NCBI RefSeq assembly: GCF_018449795.1
Contig: NZ_JAAVVE010000008.1
Coordinates: 1 to 64,000, forward strand
Source: Sphingomonas sp. dw_22
Lineage (GTDB): Bacteria; Pseudomonadota; Alphaproteobacteria; Sphingomonadales; Sphingomonadaceae
Reading direction: 5' to 3'
DNA: 64,000 nt
Shown: positions 50,357 to 58,978 of the stretch, one piece after another
Numbering within the stretch: the first letter of the stretch is position 1
Layout: every line of letters starts with the position of its first letter
Notes under the pieces: generated by a model
Databases searched by the model: none
What the model was told of the DNA's origin: nothing
What the model saw: the letters and a program-made list of their open reading frames with translations, nothing else
Position numbers and translations under genes: made by a program

Positions 50357-50440
50357 CCCCTCCCGCTTGCGGGAGGGGTCGGGGGAGGGCCGTTGGGGTG
50401 GGCACACCCCTCCCCTAACCCCTCCCGCAAGCGGGAGGGG
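50357..50440. repeat. Nested-palindrome repeat, family D (84 bp)
   Basis: Terminal palindromes CCCCTCCCGC..GCGGGAGGGG at 50357-50378 and 50419-50440 flank GGGGAGGG / CCCCTCCCC segments. It is similar in design to family C. It lies between the ODC and deoxyhypusine-synthase-like genes and may separate their transcripts. Confidence 0.75.
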
Positions 50441-50498
50441 AATTTACGGGTTTCCGCGTCCCCTTAACGACGGCGGCCATGTGAAGATGGGAGAACCC

Positions 50499-51578
50499 AT
50501 GACCGACACCCTCACCAAGACGGCAGCGGCCAACGCGCCGATCAACGACACCCGCAAGGCGGAGCTGCTTTCGAAGCAGGTCAAGCATATCGACATCAGG
50601 AGCTTCGACGCACGCCCGATCGTCGAGGCGATGGCCGATATGAGCTTCACCAGCCGCGACCTCGGCCGCGCCACCGGCATCTACAACCAGATGCTCGCCG
50701 ACAAGGACTGCACCGTCGTCCTGGTGATCGCCGGCTCCACCTCGGCCGGCGGCTGCATGGACCTCTATGCCGAGCTGGTGCGCAACAACATGGTCGATGT
50801 GGTCGTCGCCACCGGCGCCACGATCGTCGACATGGATTTCTTCGAAGGGCTCGGCCACAAGCATTATCAGGCGCTCGAAGTGCCCGACGACGATACGCTG
50901 CGCTCGCTCTATATCGACCGTATCTACGACACGTACATCGACGAGGAGCAGCTCCAGGACTGCGACCACACGATCAACCAGATCGCGAACGAGCTGGAGC
51001 CCAGGGCCTATTCGAGCCGCGCCTTCATCCGCGAGATGGGCAAATATCTCTCGGAACACGGCAAGAAGGAGAACAGCCTGGTCAAGCTCGCCTACGAGCA
51101 TGACGTGCCGATCTTCTGCCCGGCCTTCGTGGACTCCTCGGCCGGCTTCGGGCTAGTCAAGCATCAGGTCGACAATGCCAAGGCGGGCAAGCCCTATCTG
51201 ATGATCGACGCGGTGGCGGACTTCCGCGAGCTGACCGAGATCAAGATTGCGGCGGGCACCACCGGCCTGCTCATGATCGGCGGCGGCGTGCCGAAGAACT
51301 TCATCCAGGATACCGTCGTCTGCGCCGAGATCCTGGGCCATGAGAATGTCGAGGTGCACAAATACGCGGTGCAGATCACCGTCGCCGACGTCCGCGACGG
51401 CGCCTGCTCGTCCTCGACCCTCCAGGAGGCTGCAAGCTGGGGCAAGGTCAACACCGGCATCGAGCAGATGGTGTTCGCGGAAGCGGGCTCGGTGATGCCG
51501 CTGCTGGCGTCCGACGCCTATCACCGCGGCCACTGGAAGGACCGCGCCAAGCGCGGCTGGGCCAAGCTGTTCGCTTGA
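50499..51578 (+). CDS. Deoxyhypusine synthase-like protein, probable homospermidine synthase
   Basis: The 359-residue product belongs to the deoxyhypusine synthase family, with the catalytic-lysine motif EAASWGK (Lys316) and NAD-binding segments (VIAGSTSAGG, GGGVPKNF). Bacteria lack eIF5A, the eukaryotic substrate, so it must act on another amine acceptor; relatives make homospermidine from putrescine. The adjacent ODC supplies putrescine and sphingomonads contain homospermidine, so that is the likely activity (inference). ATG 50499 has GGGAG upstream. Confidence 0.85.
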   Translation: MTDTLTKTAAANAPINDTRKAELLSKQVKHIDIRSFDARPIVEAMADMSFTSRDLGRATGIYNQMLADKDCTVVLVIAGSTSAGGCMDLYAELVRNNMVDVVVATGATIVDMDFFEGLGHKHYQALEVPDDDTLRSLYIDRIYDTYIDEEQLQDCDHTINQIANELEPRAYSSRAFIREMGKYLSEHGKKENSLVKLAYEHDVPIFCPAFVDSSAGFGLVKHQVDNAKAGKPYLMIDAVADFRELTEIKIAAGTTGLLMIGGGVPKNFIQDTVVCAEILGHENVEVHKYAVQITVADVRDGACSSSTLQEAASWGKVNTGIEQMVFAEAGSVMPLLASDAYHRGHWKDRAKRGWAKLFA

Positions 51579-51585
51579 CCTGATT

Positions 51586-51613
51586 AAGCCCCTCCCCTGA
51601 AGGGGAGGGGCTT
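51586..51613 (+). terminator. Rho-independent terminator of the deoxyhypusine-synthase-like gene
   Basis: AAGCCCCTCCCCT pairs with AGGGGAGGGGCTT around a 2-base loop, followed by ATTTCTTT. It lies 7 bp past the stop codon. Confidence 0.88.
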
Positions 51614-51663
51614 ATTTCTTTGGCGATCCCCGGCTAACCTCCCCGAAAAGCGAGGAGAGAGCC

Positions 51664-52629
51664 ATGCCGATCACCCGCCGCAATGTCCTCGGCGCCGCCG
51701 CCGGGCTGAGCATCGCCGCCACGGCCAGGGCGCAGACCACCCCACCGCCGCCAATCCAATGGCCCCCCGCCGAGCATTTCCCGCTCTGGCCCGGCAAGGC
51801 CCCCGGCAGCCCCGCCACGCTCCCCGTCCCGCACAACGAGCGCAACGGCTACAGGGGCGAGGAGCTGTGGCTACGCGGCATCGACCGGCCGATCGTCGGC
51901 GTCTACCGCCCCGCAAGCCCCGATGGCCGCGCCGTGCTGGTCATCCCCGGCGGCGGCTATGGCTTCGTCTCGGTCAGCAACGAGGGCATCGACGTCGCCG
52001 CGACGCTCACGCCGCACGGCGTCACCGTCTTCGTCCTCGCCTATCGCCTCCCCGGCGACGGCTGGAGCGACCGCGCGCAAGTGCCGCTGCAGGATGCCCA
52101 GCGCGCGATGCGGCTGATCCGGGCGAACGCCGCCAAATGGAGGATCGACCCCACGAAGCTCGGCGTGCTCGGCTTCTCGGCGGGCGGTCATCTCGCCGCC
52201 GATCTTTCGGTAGCGCATGACGAGCGCGTCTATGCCCCGATCGATGCCGCGGACACCCAGCCGGCGCGGCCTGCCTATGCCGGGCTGGTCTATGCCGTCG
52301 TCTCCTTCGCAAGCGCGGGGCTCAACAGCCGCTCGGCGGCGATGCTGCTCGGCGACAACCCCGATCCGGCCCTGACCGCGCGCCGCACCCCGCTCGATCG
52401 CGTCACCGCCGCGATGCCGCCGGTCTTCCTGCTCCATGCGATGGACGACGGCACCGTCCCGATCCAGCAGAGCCTGGCGATGATCGACGCCTGTCGCCGC
52501 GCCAAGGTGCCGGTGGAGGCGCACCTGCTCGAAAGCGGTGGCCACGGCTTCGGCGCGATGCACCTCCCCGCCGACGCGCCCGGCCGCCTATGGCCCGAGA
52601 TCTTCGCGCGCTGGAACGCAAAACACTAA
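51664..52629 (+). CDS. Tat-exported alpha/beta hydrolase (carbohydrate-esterase-like)
   Basis: The 321-residue product starts with a twin-arginine signal (ITRRNVLGAAAGLSIAATARA) so it is probably exported folded. The hydrolase domain has the oxyanion motif IPGGGYGFVSVSNEG, the nucleophile GFSAGGH, Asp in HAMDDGTVP and His in ESGGHGFG. Similar proteins act as acetyl or feruloyl esterases on plant polysaccharides, but the substrate is unknown. Confidence 0.85.
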   Translation: MPITRRNVLGAAAGLSIAATARAQTTPPPPIQWPPAEHFPLWPGKAPGSPATLPVPHNERNGYRGEELWLRGIDRPIVGVYRPASPDGRAVLVIPGGGYGFVSVSNEGIDVAATLTPHGVTVFVLAYRLPGDGWSDRAQVPLQDAQRAMRLIRANAAKWRIDPTKLGVLGFSAGGHLAADLSVAHDERVYAPIDAADTQPARPAYAGLVYAVVSFASAGLNSRSAAMLLGDNPDPALTARRTPLDRVTAAMPPVFLLHAMDDGTVPIQQSLAMIDACRRAKVPVEAHLLESGGHGFGAMHLPADAPGRLWPEIFARWNAKH

Positions 52630-52637
52630 CTCCATTC

Positions 52638-52745
52638 GTCACCCCGGCCGAAGTGCCGGGGTCCACCGGGATGCTGGGAGAGCCGCTGGAGGCGTGAAGG
52701 GCTCTCTGGAGGAGGAGTGGACCCCGGCACTTCGGCCGGGGTGAC
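52638..52745. repeat. 108-bp nested-palindrome repeat, family B copy 3
   Basis: Identical in length and terminal arms to the copies at 19598 and 47536; its centre shares CCGGGATGCTGGGAGAGCCG with copy 2 and then diverges. It lies 8 bp after the esterase stop codon. Confidence 0.88.
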
Positions 52746-52835
52746 GGATCATGCTTCGTCGGCACCCTCTCCAACCGCAAGTTGCGCCGCCCCACCGATT
52801 GATGCAGCCTCCCCGCATCCTGGGGAGGAACCACC

Positions 52836-53270
52836 ATGCACAGCCAAATTCTCGCGCCCGTCGTCGCGCTCATCGCCTGGACGATCGTCATGTGCGTCTG
52901 GATGCTCGCGGTCCGCCTTCCGGCGCTGAAGAAGGCCGGGATCGACATGTCCAGGGCGCGCGGCGGGCGTCCCGGCATCCTCGACGGCCTGGTCGAGGAG
53001 CGCGCCCAATGGCCCGCGCACAATTACAACCACCTGATGGAGCAGCCGACGCTGTTCTACGCGATCGCACTGACGCTGGCCCTGCTCGGCGCCGGCAACG
53101 GCATCAACGCGTGGATCGCCTGGACCTATGTCGGCCTGCGCATCGCCCACAGCATCGTCCAGGCGACCTTCAACAAGGTCTCGGTCCGCTTCCCGCTGTT
53201 CGTACTGTCGACCTTCACGCTGTTCGCGCTGACGCTCCACGCCGCGATGGCGATCCTGCACGCGGCCTAG
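52836..53270 (+). CDS. MAPEG-family membrane protein
   Basis: The 144-residue product has four hydrophobic segments with the MAPEG core HNYNHLMEQPTLFYAIALTL and WTYVGLRIAHSIVQATFNKV. Family members are membrane-bound glutathione- or eicosanoid-related enzymes in eukaryotes; bacterial roles are unclear. GGGGAGGA precedes the ATG. Its end overlaps the convergent amidotransferase gene by 4 bp. Confidence 0.88.
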   Translation: MHSQILAPVVALIAWTIVMCVWMLAVRLPALKKAGIDMSRARGGRPGILDGLVEERAQWPAHNYNHLMEQPTLFYAIALTLALLGAGNGINAWIAWTYVGLRIAHSIVQATFNKVSVRFPLFVLSTFTLFALTLHAAMAILHAA

Positions 53271-55159
53271 CGGAACAGCCGAGCCAGGCTCCGCTCCAGC
53301 ATCAGCAGCTGCCACAGCGTCCGGCCATGCTCGGCGCGGCCGGCGCGGTGATCGTCGGCCAGCCGGGCGATCGTATTCGGATCGAACCACCCGCTGCCGA
53401 GCAGCACCGGCGATCGCGCCAGCCCTGCCGCTTCCTCTGCCAGCGCCTTGCGGAACCAGGCGCTTACCGGCGTCACGAAGCCCATTTTCGGCCGGTAGAG
53501 GATCTCCTTGGGCAGCCAGGGCTCCAGCGCCTTCTTCATCAGCCACTTGCCCTGCCCCGCCCGGATGCGGAGCGACGGCGGCAGCGTCGCGGCGAACTGG
53601 ACGAAGCGATAGTCGAGCAAGGGCTCGCGCGCCTCCAGGCTTACCGCCATGCTGGTGCGATCGACCTTGGTGAGGATGTCGCCGGGCAGCCAATGCTTGA
53701 TGTCGGCATATTGCGCGCGATCGAGCCCGTCACGCGCCGGCGCCTGGCGCATCGTATCGACATAGCGCTGCTCGGCATTGTGCCCGCCCAGCGCCTTCAG
53801 CCCCTCGATGCTGTAGAGCTTGCGCCGGAGCGCCGGGCCGGTGACGCCCACCGCCTTGGGATAGGCGAACTCGCCTCCCTCGGCGAGCGCGAGCAGCGTC
53901 GTCTTCGCGCGGAAGGGGCGCGGTGCCCAATCGGCCTTGGGATAGAACCGCCCCAGCGTCCCGAAAACGCGGGAGCGGAATTCCTGCGGCAGCAGCGCGC
54001 GCATCCGCTCCTCGGCGGCGAAGAATTTGTAGCGGCGGTATCCCGCCATCGCTTCGTCCGCCCCGTCGCCCGACAGCGCCACCGTCACGCTCTCGCGCGC
54101 CAGCTCGCAGACGCGATAGGTGGGCAGCGCCGAGGCATCGGCAAAGGGTTCGTCGAACGCCGCGACCAGCGTGTCGATCAGCGCGAAATCGTCCGAATCC
54201 ACCGTGCGGATGCTGTGGCTGGTGGCGAAGCGATCGGCGACGATCTGCGCATGCGAGGTCTCGTCATGATCCGCCTCGTCGAAGCCGATCGTGCAGGTCT
54301 TGACCGCCGCGCGGCTCGCCTCGGCCATCAGCGCGACCACCGCCGAGCTGTCCACCCCGCCGGAAAGGAACGCCCCCAAAGGCACGTCCGCGATCATCCG
54401 CGAGCGCACCGCCGCGCGCATATGCTCGATCAGTTCCGCTTCGAGGTCGCGCACCTTGCCGGTGGCGCGCTTCGAGAAGTCGATGTCCCACCAGCGCACC
54501 GGGTCGGGCACGTTCCGCCCACGCTCGACCAGCAGGAAATGCCCGGCGGGCAGCTTCTTCACGCCCGCCAGCATCGAGGCATCGTCGGGCACGTAACCAA
54601 GCCCGAGATAGTCCTCCACCGCGCGGAAATCGGGCGTGCGACGGAACAGCGGATGCGCGAGCAGCCCCTTCAGCTCGGAGGCGAAGGCCACCGCCCCGTC
54701 CGACAGCTCGACATAATGGAGCGGCTTCACCCCGAACCGGTCGCGCGCCAGGAACAGGCTCTGCCGGGCGGAATCATAGAGCGCGAAGGCGAACATGCCG
54801 TTCAGCCGGTCGAGCATGTCCGGCCCCCAGGCCCGCCAGCCATGGAGCAGCACCTCGGTATCGCTGTCGGTCCGGAAATGCGCGCCCAGCTTCTCCAGCT
54901 CGGCGCGGACCTCTTGGAAATTGTAGATCTCGCCATTGTAGGTGACGCACACGCCCTGATCCGGCGTCGCCATGGGCTGGACGCCGCCCTCCAGGTCGAT
55001 GATCGCCAGCCGCCGGTGCCCCAGCCCCACGCCCGGCGCGGTCCACACGCCCGATCCGTCCGGACCTCGGTGGACCAGCGCCTCGGTCATCGTCACGATG
55101 CGCGCGGGATCGACCGGCTTCGCGATGGCGGGATAGTAAAGCCCCGCGATACCGCACAT
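53267..55159 (-). CDS. XrtA/PEP-CTERM system amidotransferase (asparagine synthase-like)
   Basis: The 630-residue product has a class II glutaminase domain with Cys2 as nucleophile (MCGIAGL), and a synthetase domain with the ATP-pyrophosphatase loop SGGVDSS (266-272). In exosortase A loci this gene is a constant companion and is thought to modify the exopolysaccharide or a precursor rather than to make free asparagine. ATG at 55159 overlaps the xrtA stop (TGATG). It is the last gene of the cluster. Confidence 0.9.
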   Translation of the reverse strand: MCGIAGLYYPAIAKPVDPARIVTMTEALVHRGPDGSGVWTAPGVGLGHRRLAIIDLEGGVQPMATPDQGVCVTYNGEIYNFQEVRAELEKLGAHFRTDSDTEVLLHGWRAWGPDMLDRLNGMFAFALYDSARQSLFLARDRFGVKPLHYVELSDGAVAFASELKGLLAHPLFRRTPDFRAVEDYLGLGYVPDDASMLAGVKKLPAGHFLLVERGRNVPDPVRWWDIDFSKRATGKVRDLEAELIEHMRAAVRSRMIADVPLGAFLSGGVDSSAVVALMAEASRAAVKTCTIGFDEADHDETSHAQIVADRFATSHSIRTVDSDDFALIDTLVAAFDEPFADASALPTYRVCELARESVTVALSGDGADEAMAGYRRYKFFAAEERMRALLPQEFRSRVFGTLGRFYPKADWAPRPFRAKTTLLALAEGGEFAYPKAVGVTGPALRRKLYSIEGLKALGGHNAEQRYVDTMRQAPARDGLDRAQYADIKHWLPGDILTKVDRTSMAVSLEAREPLLDYRFVQFAATLPPSLRIRAGQGKWLMKKALEPWLPKEILYRPKMGFVTPVSAWFRKALAEEAAGLARSPVLLGSGWFDPNTIARLADDHRAGRAEHGRTLWQLLMLERSLARLFR

Positions 55160-56697
55160 CAGCGCGCGCCGGCCATGCGATCGGCGAGTGTCTCCACCGG
55201 ACCCAGCGCGCGGAGGAACGCCTGGATGCTGTCACGCGCGGAGACGCTATCGGTCTGCTCGGCCGATACCAGCACCGCCACCGCGGCCTGATCGCCGCCC
55301 AGCAGCTTGGCCTTGAGGGTCTCCAACTTCACGCGCTTGTCACTCCCGGTCAGAACATTGCCGACCCGGTACCAAGTCACGACCTCGCGTTCCACCCTCC
55401 CCGGCCCTGTCATCCGCATCGGCGCGCCCCGCGCGAAGCTCGGTTCGTCCTCGATCCGCACCCAGCGATCGTTCTCCCGAATGGCGCCGATGCCGAAGCC
55501 GACCAGCTCCCTGCCCTCATGCTGGGTGGCATAGACGGCGACGGCAAGGTCCACTGCCCTGCCCTGCCCATCGGCATAGCGGCCGATCAGATAATGGTCC
55601 GCGCCCGGATAATGTGGCGCCCAGGGCGCGCGGGCGCTCGGGGCCACGCGCTGCCAGCCCGACACCTGCGGCAGCTCGACGCTGGCGGGGAGCTTCGCGG
55701 CCCGCGCATCGATCAGGCTCGACCAGCCGAGGAACAGGCTCGCCACCGTCAGCACCAGCAGCGCCCCAATCGGCGCATCCACGCGGCGCCCGGCGGCCGC
55801 CTGAAGCCGCATCGGATCGAACCACGCCGCATCCGGATCGCGATCGAACCATTTCCAGCCGATCGCCAGCACCGCCGCCATCACCAGCCCGAAGAACACC
55901 CAGCCATAGACGATATGGTCCAGCCCCGTGGCCTGCTCGACCGAGGTCCACCAGGCGGCATAGATCGTCCCGAAGGCGCGCAAACCGTTGGCGATCACGG
56001 GCACGACGATCGCCATCGCCAGGAACGCCGCGCGCCGCGGCCAGGATACGTAGCAGACGTTCGCGACCAGCACGCCATAGGCGACCATCGCGATCAGGAA
56101 CTTGGCGCCGGAACATGCCTCGGCGATCTCGAAATAGCCGTTGGGGGTGGTGATGAGCACCCCGTCCACGCTCGCCGGCACGCCGAACAGGTGCAGCAGC
56201 GGCATCACCATGGCGATGGTGATGTCCTGCAGCGGCCCCTCCAGGAACTCCCCGAACGGCACGAGGAAAAGCATGTACGCCAGCGGAAACAGCAACGCCC
56301 GGCTCACATTGAACCCCAGCACGGTCACCGCCGCACCCTGGAGCATCACGATCAGCCCGGCATGGCGGAACAGCGCCACGCTCGACGCATCGCCGACCAG
56401 CCACGAAAAGCCCCCCGCCCCAACCAACGCCAGCCCGGGCCACCAGCCCTGCGGCGCAACCAGCGCAAGCTCGCGCCGCCGATGCCACACCAGCCAGGCG
56501 ATCACCGGCGCGACGAACAGGCAATGACCGAAAGTGGTGTTGGTCCAGTAGATCGTCGCGAGGTCGCGCGTGTCGCGGCCGAAGACCAGCAGCAGCGCGA
56601 TCCATGTGCCCGCCACTATGGCGGCATGGCGCCGCCAGCGCGCATCGAACCGGGCGGGCGCCGCCACCATCGCGCGCGCGGGGATAGGAAAGGTCAT
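55159..56697 (-). CDS. xrtA: Exosortase A fused to an EpsI domain
   Basis: Exosortase A is a multi-pass transpeptidase that cleaves PEP-CTERM sorting signals. The 512-residue product has about eight membrane segments and the catalytic residues Cys195 (EACSGAKF), Arg240 (NGLRAFG) and His261 (LDHIVYGW). From about residue 330 it continues into an EpsI-type periplasmic domain (HYPGADHYLIGRYAD). Fusion of exosortase and EpsI is usual for XrtA proteins. It overlaps the glycosyltransferase gene by 4 bp. Confidence 0.92.
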   Translation of the reverse strand: MTFPIPARAMVAAPARFDARWRRHAAIVAGTWIALLLVFGRDTRDLATIYWTNTTFGHCLFVAPVIAWLVWHRRRELALVAPQGWWPGLALVGAGGFSWLVGDASSVALFRHAGLIVMLQGAAVTVLGFNVSRALLFPLAYMLFLVPFGEFLEGPLQDITIAMVMPLLHLFGVPASVDGVLITTPNGYFEIAEACSGAKFLIAMVAYGVLVANVCYVSWPRRAAFLAMAIVVPVIANGLRAFGTIYAAWWTSVEQATGLDHIVYGWVFFGLVMAAVLAIGWKWFDRDPDAAWFDPMRLQAAAGRRVDAPIGALLVLTVASLFLGWSSLIDARAAKLPASVELPQVSGWQRVAPSARAPWAPHYPGADHYLIGRYADGQGRAVDLAVAVYATQHEGRELVGFGIGAIRENDRWVRIEDEPSFARGAPMRMTGPGRVEREVVTWYRVGNVLTGSDKRVKLETLKAKLLGGDQAAVAVLVSAEQTDSVSARDSIQAFLRALGPVETLADRMAGAR

Positions 56698-57905
56698 GCC
56701 GCCGTCCTCCGCTCGGCCCGGCGCAGCGGCAGGCCCAGCACTTCGTCGAGCGGGGCAAGCCGCGCCTCCCAGCCATAGCGCGCGATCACCTGCCTCCGCG
56801 CCGCCGCGCCCAATTCCGCCGCCCGGTCGGGATGCGCGAGCAGATCGTTCACCGCATCGGCGATCTCGGCCACGCTCGATCCCACCCGGATCGCGCCGCC
56901 ATGGTCGATCCCCTCGGCCGCCGCGCCCGAGGCGACCACGGGCCGCGCCATCGCCATGCCCTCCAGCACCTTGTTCTGGATGCCCCGCGCCAGCTTGAGC
57001 GGCGCCACCACCACCGACGCCGCCGCCAGCCAGCCGCGCACGTCGCTCACCGCCCCGGTGACGGTCACCCCGGGCAGCTTCGCCAGCACCTTCACCGCGT
57101 CGCCCGGTGCGCGGCCGACGATCGCGAAGCGCGCATCGGGATGGACGAGCCGGACATGCGGCAGGATCGCCTCGGCGAACCAGCACACCGCCTCGATATT
57201 GGGGCGATAGTCCATCTGCCCGGTGAAGACGATCAGCGGCTCCATCGCCTCGATCCGGCGGAAGCTCGCGGCGGGATCGTAAAACTCGGTGTCGATGCCG
57301 TTCTCGATCACATGGACGCGGTCGGCGCCGGTCTGCTCGCGGAAGAGCTGCGCCTCGGCCTCGCTCACGAACAGGCTGGCATCGGCCCGCGCCGCAACCG
57401 ACTTCTCGAACTGCCTCAGCAGCCGCGCCTCGCGCCCATGCAGCCACGACATCGGCCAGCGCGACGTCTTGGAATAAGCGGCGAACTTGGCCGAATCCAT
57501 GTCGACAAAGTCCATGACGACGCGCTGGCGCGGCCGGGCCGGCAGATATTGCGCCATCTGGCCTGAGAAGACGAAGATCGTGTCGATCGCATGCCGCGCC
57601 AGCATCGTCTCGACCGACTGGCGCAGCGCCGGATTGTCGAACGCCGCCACCGAGACCGGCCGGCCCGAGAGCAGCGCGCGCAGCCCCGCCACCACGCCCG
57701 TCCGCGATCGCCAGAAGATCGAGCGATTGCCGGTATAGCGCTTCAGCGCATCCTTGCGGCGCAGATCGGCGGGATCGTCGGCAAAGGCGATCAGATGGAC
57801 GCGCTTCTTCGCCGCCAGATATTTGAGCAGGTGAAAGCCGCGGATCTTGTCCCCGCGATCCGGCGGATAGGGCACGCGATGCGCCAGGAACAAGATGTCG
57901 CCCAT
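56694..57905 (-). CDS. Glycosyltransferase of the XrtA/PEP-CTERM locus (TIGR03087 type)
   Basis: The 403-residue GT4-like product has GDKIRGFHLLKYLA near its start, VIENGIDTEFYDP, FTGQMDYRPNIEAV and PLKLARGIQNKVLEGMA, the donor-binding region. It probably adds a sugar in exopolysaccharide assembly. The ATG at 57905 (MGDILFLAHRVPYPPDRGDK) overlaps the FemAB gene stop by one base. Confidence 0.9.
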   Translation of the reverse strand: MGDILFLAHRVPYPPDRGDKIRGFHLLKYLAAKKRVHLIAFADDPADLRRKDALKRYTGNRSIFWRSRTGVVAGLRALLSGRPVSVAAFDNPALRQSVETMLARHAIDTIFVFSGQMAQYLPARPRQRVVMDFVDMDSAKFAAYSKTSRWPMSWLHGREARLLRQFEKSVAARADASLFVSEAEAQLFREQTGADRVHVIENGIDTEFYDPAASFRRIEAMEPLIVFTGQMDYRPNIEAVCWFAEAILPHVRLVHPDARFAIVGRAPGDAVKVLAKLPGVTVTGAVSDVRGWLAAASVVVAPLKLARGIQNKVLEGMAMARPVVASGAAAEGIDHGGAIRVGSSVAEIADAVNDLLAHPDRAAELGAAARRQVIARYGWEARLAPLDEVLGLPLRRAERRTAA

Positions 57906-58978
57906 CAGCCCAGCCCCCGCGAGATCCACGGACCGATGCGATTGGCCAGCCACAAGGGCAGCTTCTTCCAGGCCTCCACCTGCATCCGATATTTCGGATC
58001 GAGCGGATTGACGCTGCGCGGCGGCGCGCCATCGGCGGTGCGCGCGAAATAGGTCAGCGGCTCGGGCTCGAACCCCCAATTCTTCTTGAAGGCCCCCGCC
58101 CCCGTCCCCGCCTTGGACCGCCCGAAATCGAAGCGCGCACAGCCCCGCGCGCGGGCATGGCCCATTAGCGCGAAATACATGGCGTCGTTGGCCCGCAGCG
58201 CCCGCGCGGCGGCGGTGCCGCCTCCCCAATAGGGATAGACCACGCCCTTCCAATAGAGGCTCAACACGCTCGCTATCGCCACCCCCCGGTGCCGCACCGT
58301 CAACACGTCCGCCGCCGCACCAAACTCGCCCAGAACTTGCGAAAACAGACTCGGGGGAAATACGGGCGTGCCGAGATTGCGGACGCTCTCGGCATAGACG
58401 GCATAATGGGCGCGCACGTCGTCCGGATGACAGCCGGCCCGCACGTCCAGTTCGTTGCCCAGCGCCCGGCGGACCTCCGCCCGCTGCTTGCGCGGGATCG
58501 CCAGCAGCTCGGCCTCGTCGTCCGCCGCCAGATCGCGGACGAAGCCGAAATAGGTCGTGTCGTCGACATGCCAGTCCGCACCCGGCCGCGCCCCGCCGCG
58601 CAGCTCGACACCGGGACAGCACAGCCGCCCCGCCAGCGTCCACGCCGCCTCGCCCAGCGCGCCTATCGCCCCCGGCGCATCGGCCAATATCCCCCCGCCC
58701 ACGCCGAACCCGGTCGAGACCAGCGCCCGGCCGAACAGCGGCGAATGCATCTCGGTAAGCGGCAGCACCCCGGCGATCGCGCCATTGCCCCGCTCGGCGA
58801 CCAGATAATGGCTCCGCTGCCGGCACCCCCGCGCCACCGCCACGCTCCACGCCGGCAGATGGAAAGGCGTGCCCTCGGCATGATCCTCCACCCAGGCCGC
58901 GATCCGCGCCCGCTCGGCCGCGTCGCCCGGATCGGCGACCCGCACCCCGATCGGCCGGTGCAGCATCGGCGCGTTCAC
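57905..58978 (-). CDS. FemAB-like protein of the XrtA/PEP-CTERM locus
   Basis: The 357-residue product has the double-GNAT FemAB layout, with KQRAEVRRALGNELDV in the first half and YWGGGTAAARALRANDAMYF and DFGRSKAGTGAGAFKKNWGFEP in the second. Such proteins are constant in XrtA loci; an aminoacyl or acyl transfer to the polysaccharide is possible. The start is GTG at 58978 overlapping the deacetylase stop (GTGA). Confidence 0.88.
   Translation of the reverse strand: MNAPMLHRPIGVRVADPGDAAERARIAAWVEDHAEGTPFHLPAWSVAVARGCRQRSHYLVAERGNGAIAGVLPLTEMHSPLFGRALVSTGFGVGGGILADAPGAIGALGEAAWTLAGRLCCPGVELRGGARPGADWHVDDTTYFGFVRDLAADDEAELLAIPRKQRAEVRRALGNELDVRAGCHPDDVRAHYAVYAESVRNLGTPVFPPSLFSQVLGEFGAAADVLTVRHRGVAIASVLSLYWKGVVYPYWGGGTAAARALRANDAMYFALMGHARARGCARFDFGRSKAGTGAGAFKKNWGFEPEPLTYFARTADGAPPRSVNPLDPKYRMQVEAWKKLPLWLANRIGPWISRGLG

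Noticed and set aside
16637..52745. Repeated palindromes as CRISPR repeats
   Set aside because: The copies are dispersed over tens of kilobases, sit singly between genes and have no regular spacers; no cas genes are present.
55159..58032. Single 957-codon reading covering xrtA and the upstream glycosyltransferase
   Set aside because: The frame happens to be open, but the glycosyltransferase motifs are in another frame (56694-57905) and exosortase similarity begins only at ATG 56697.
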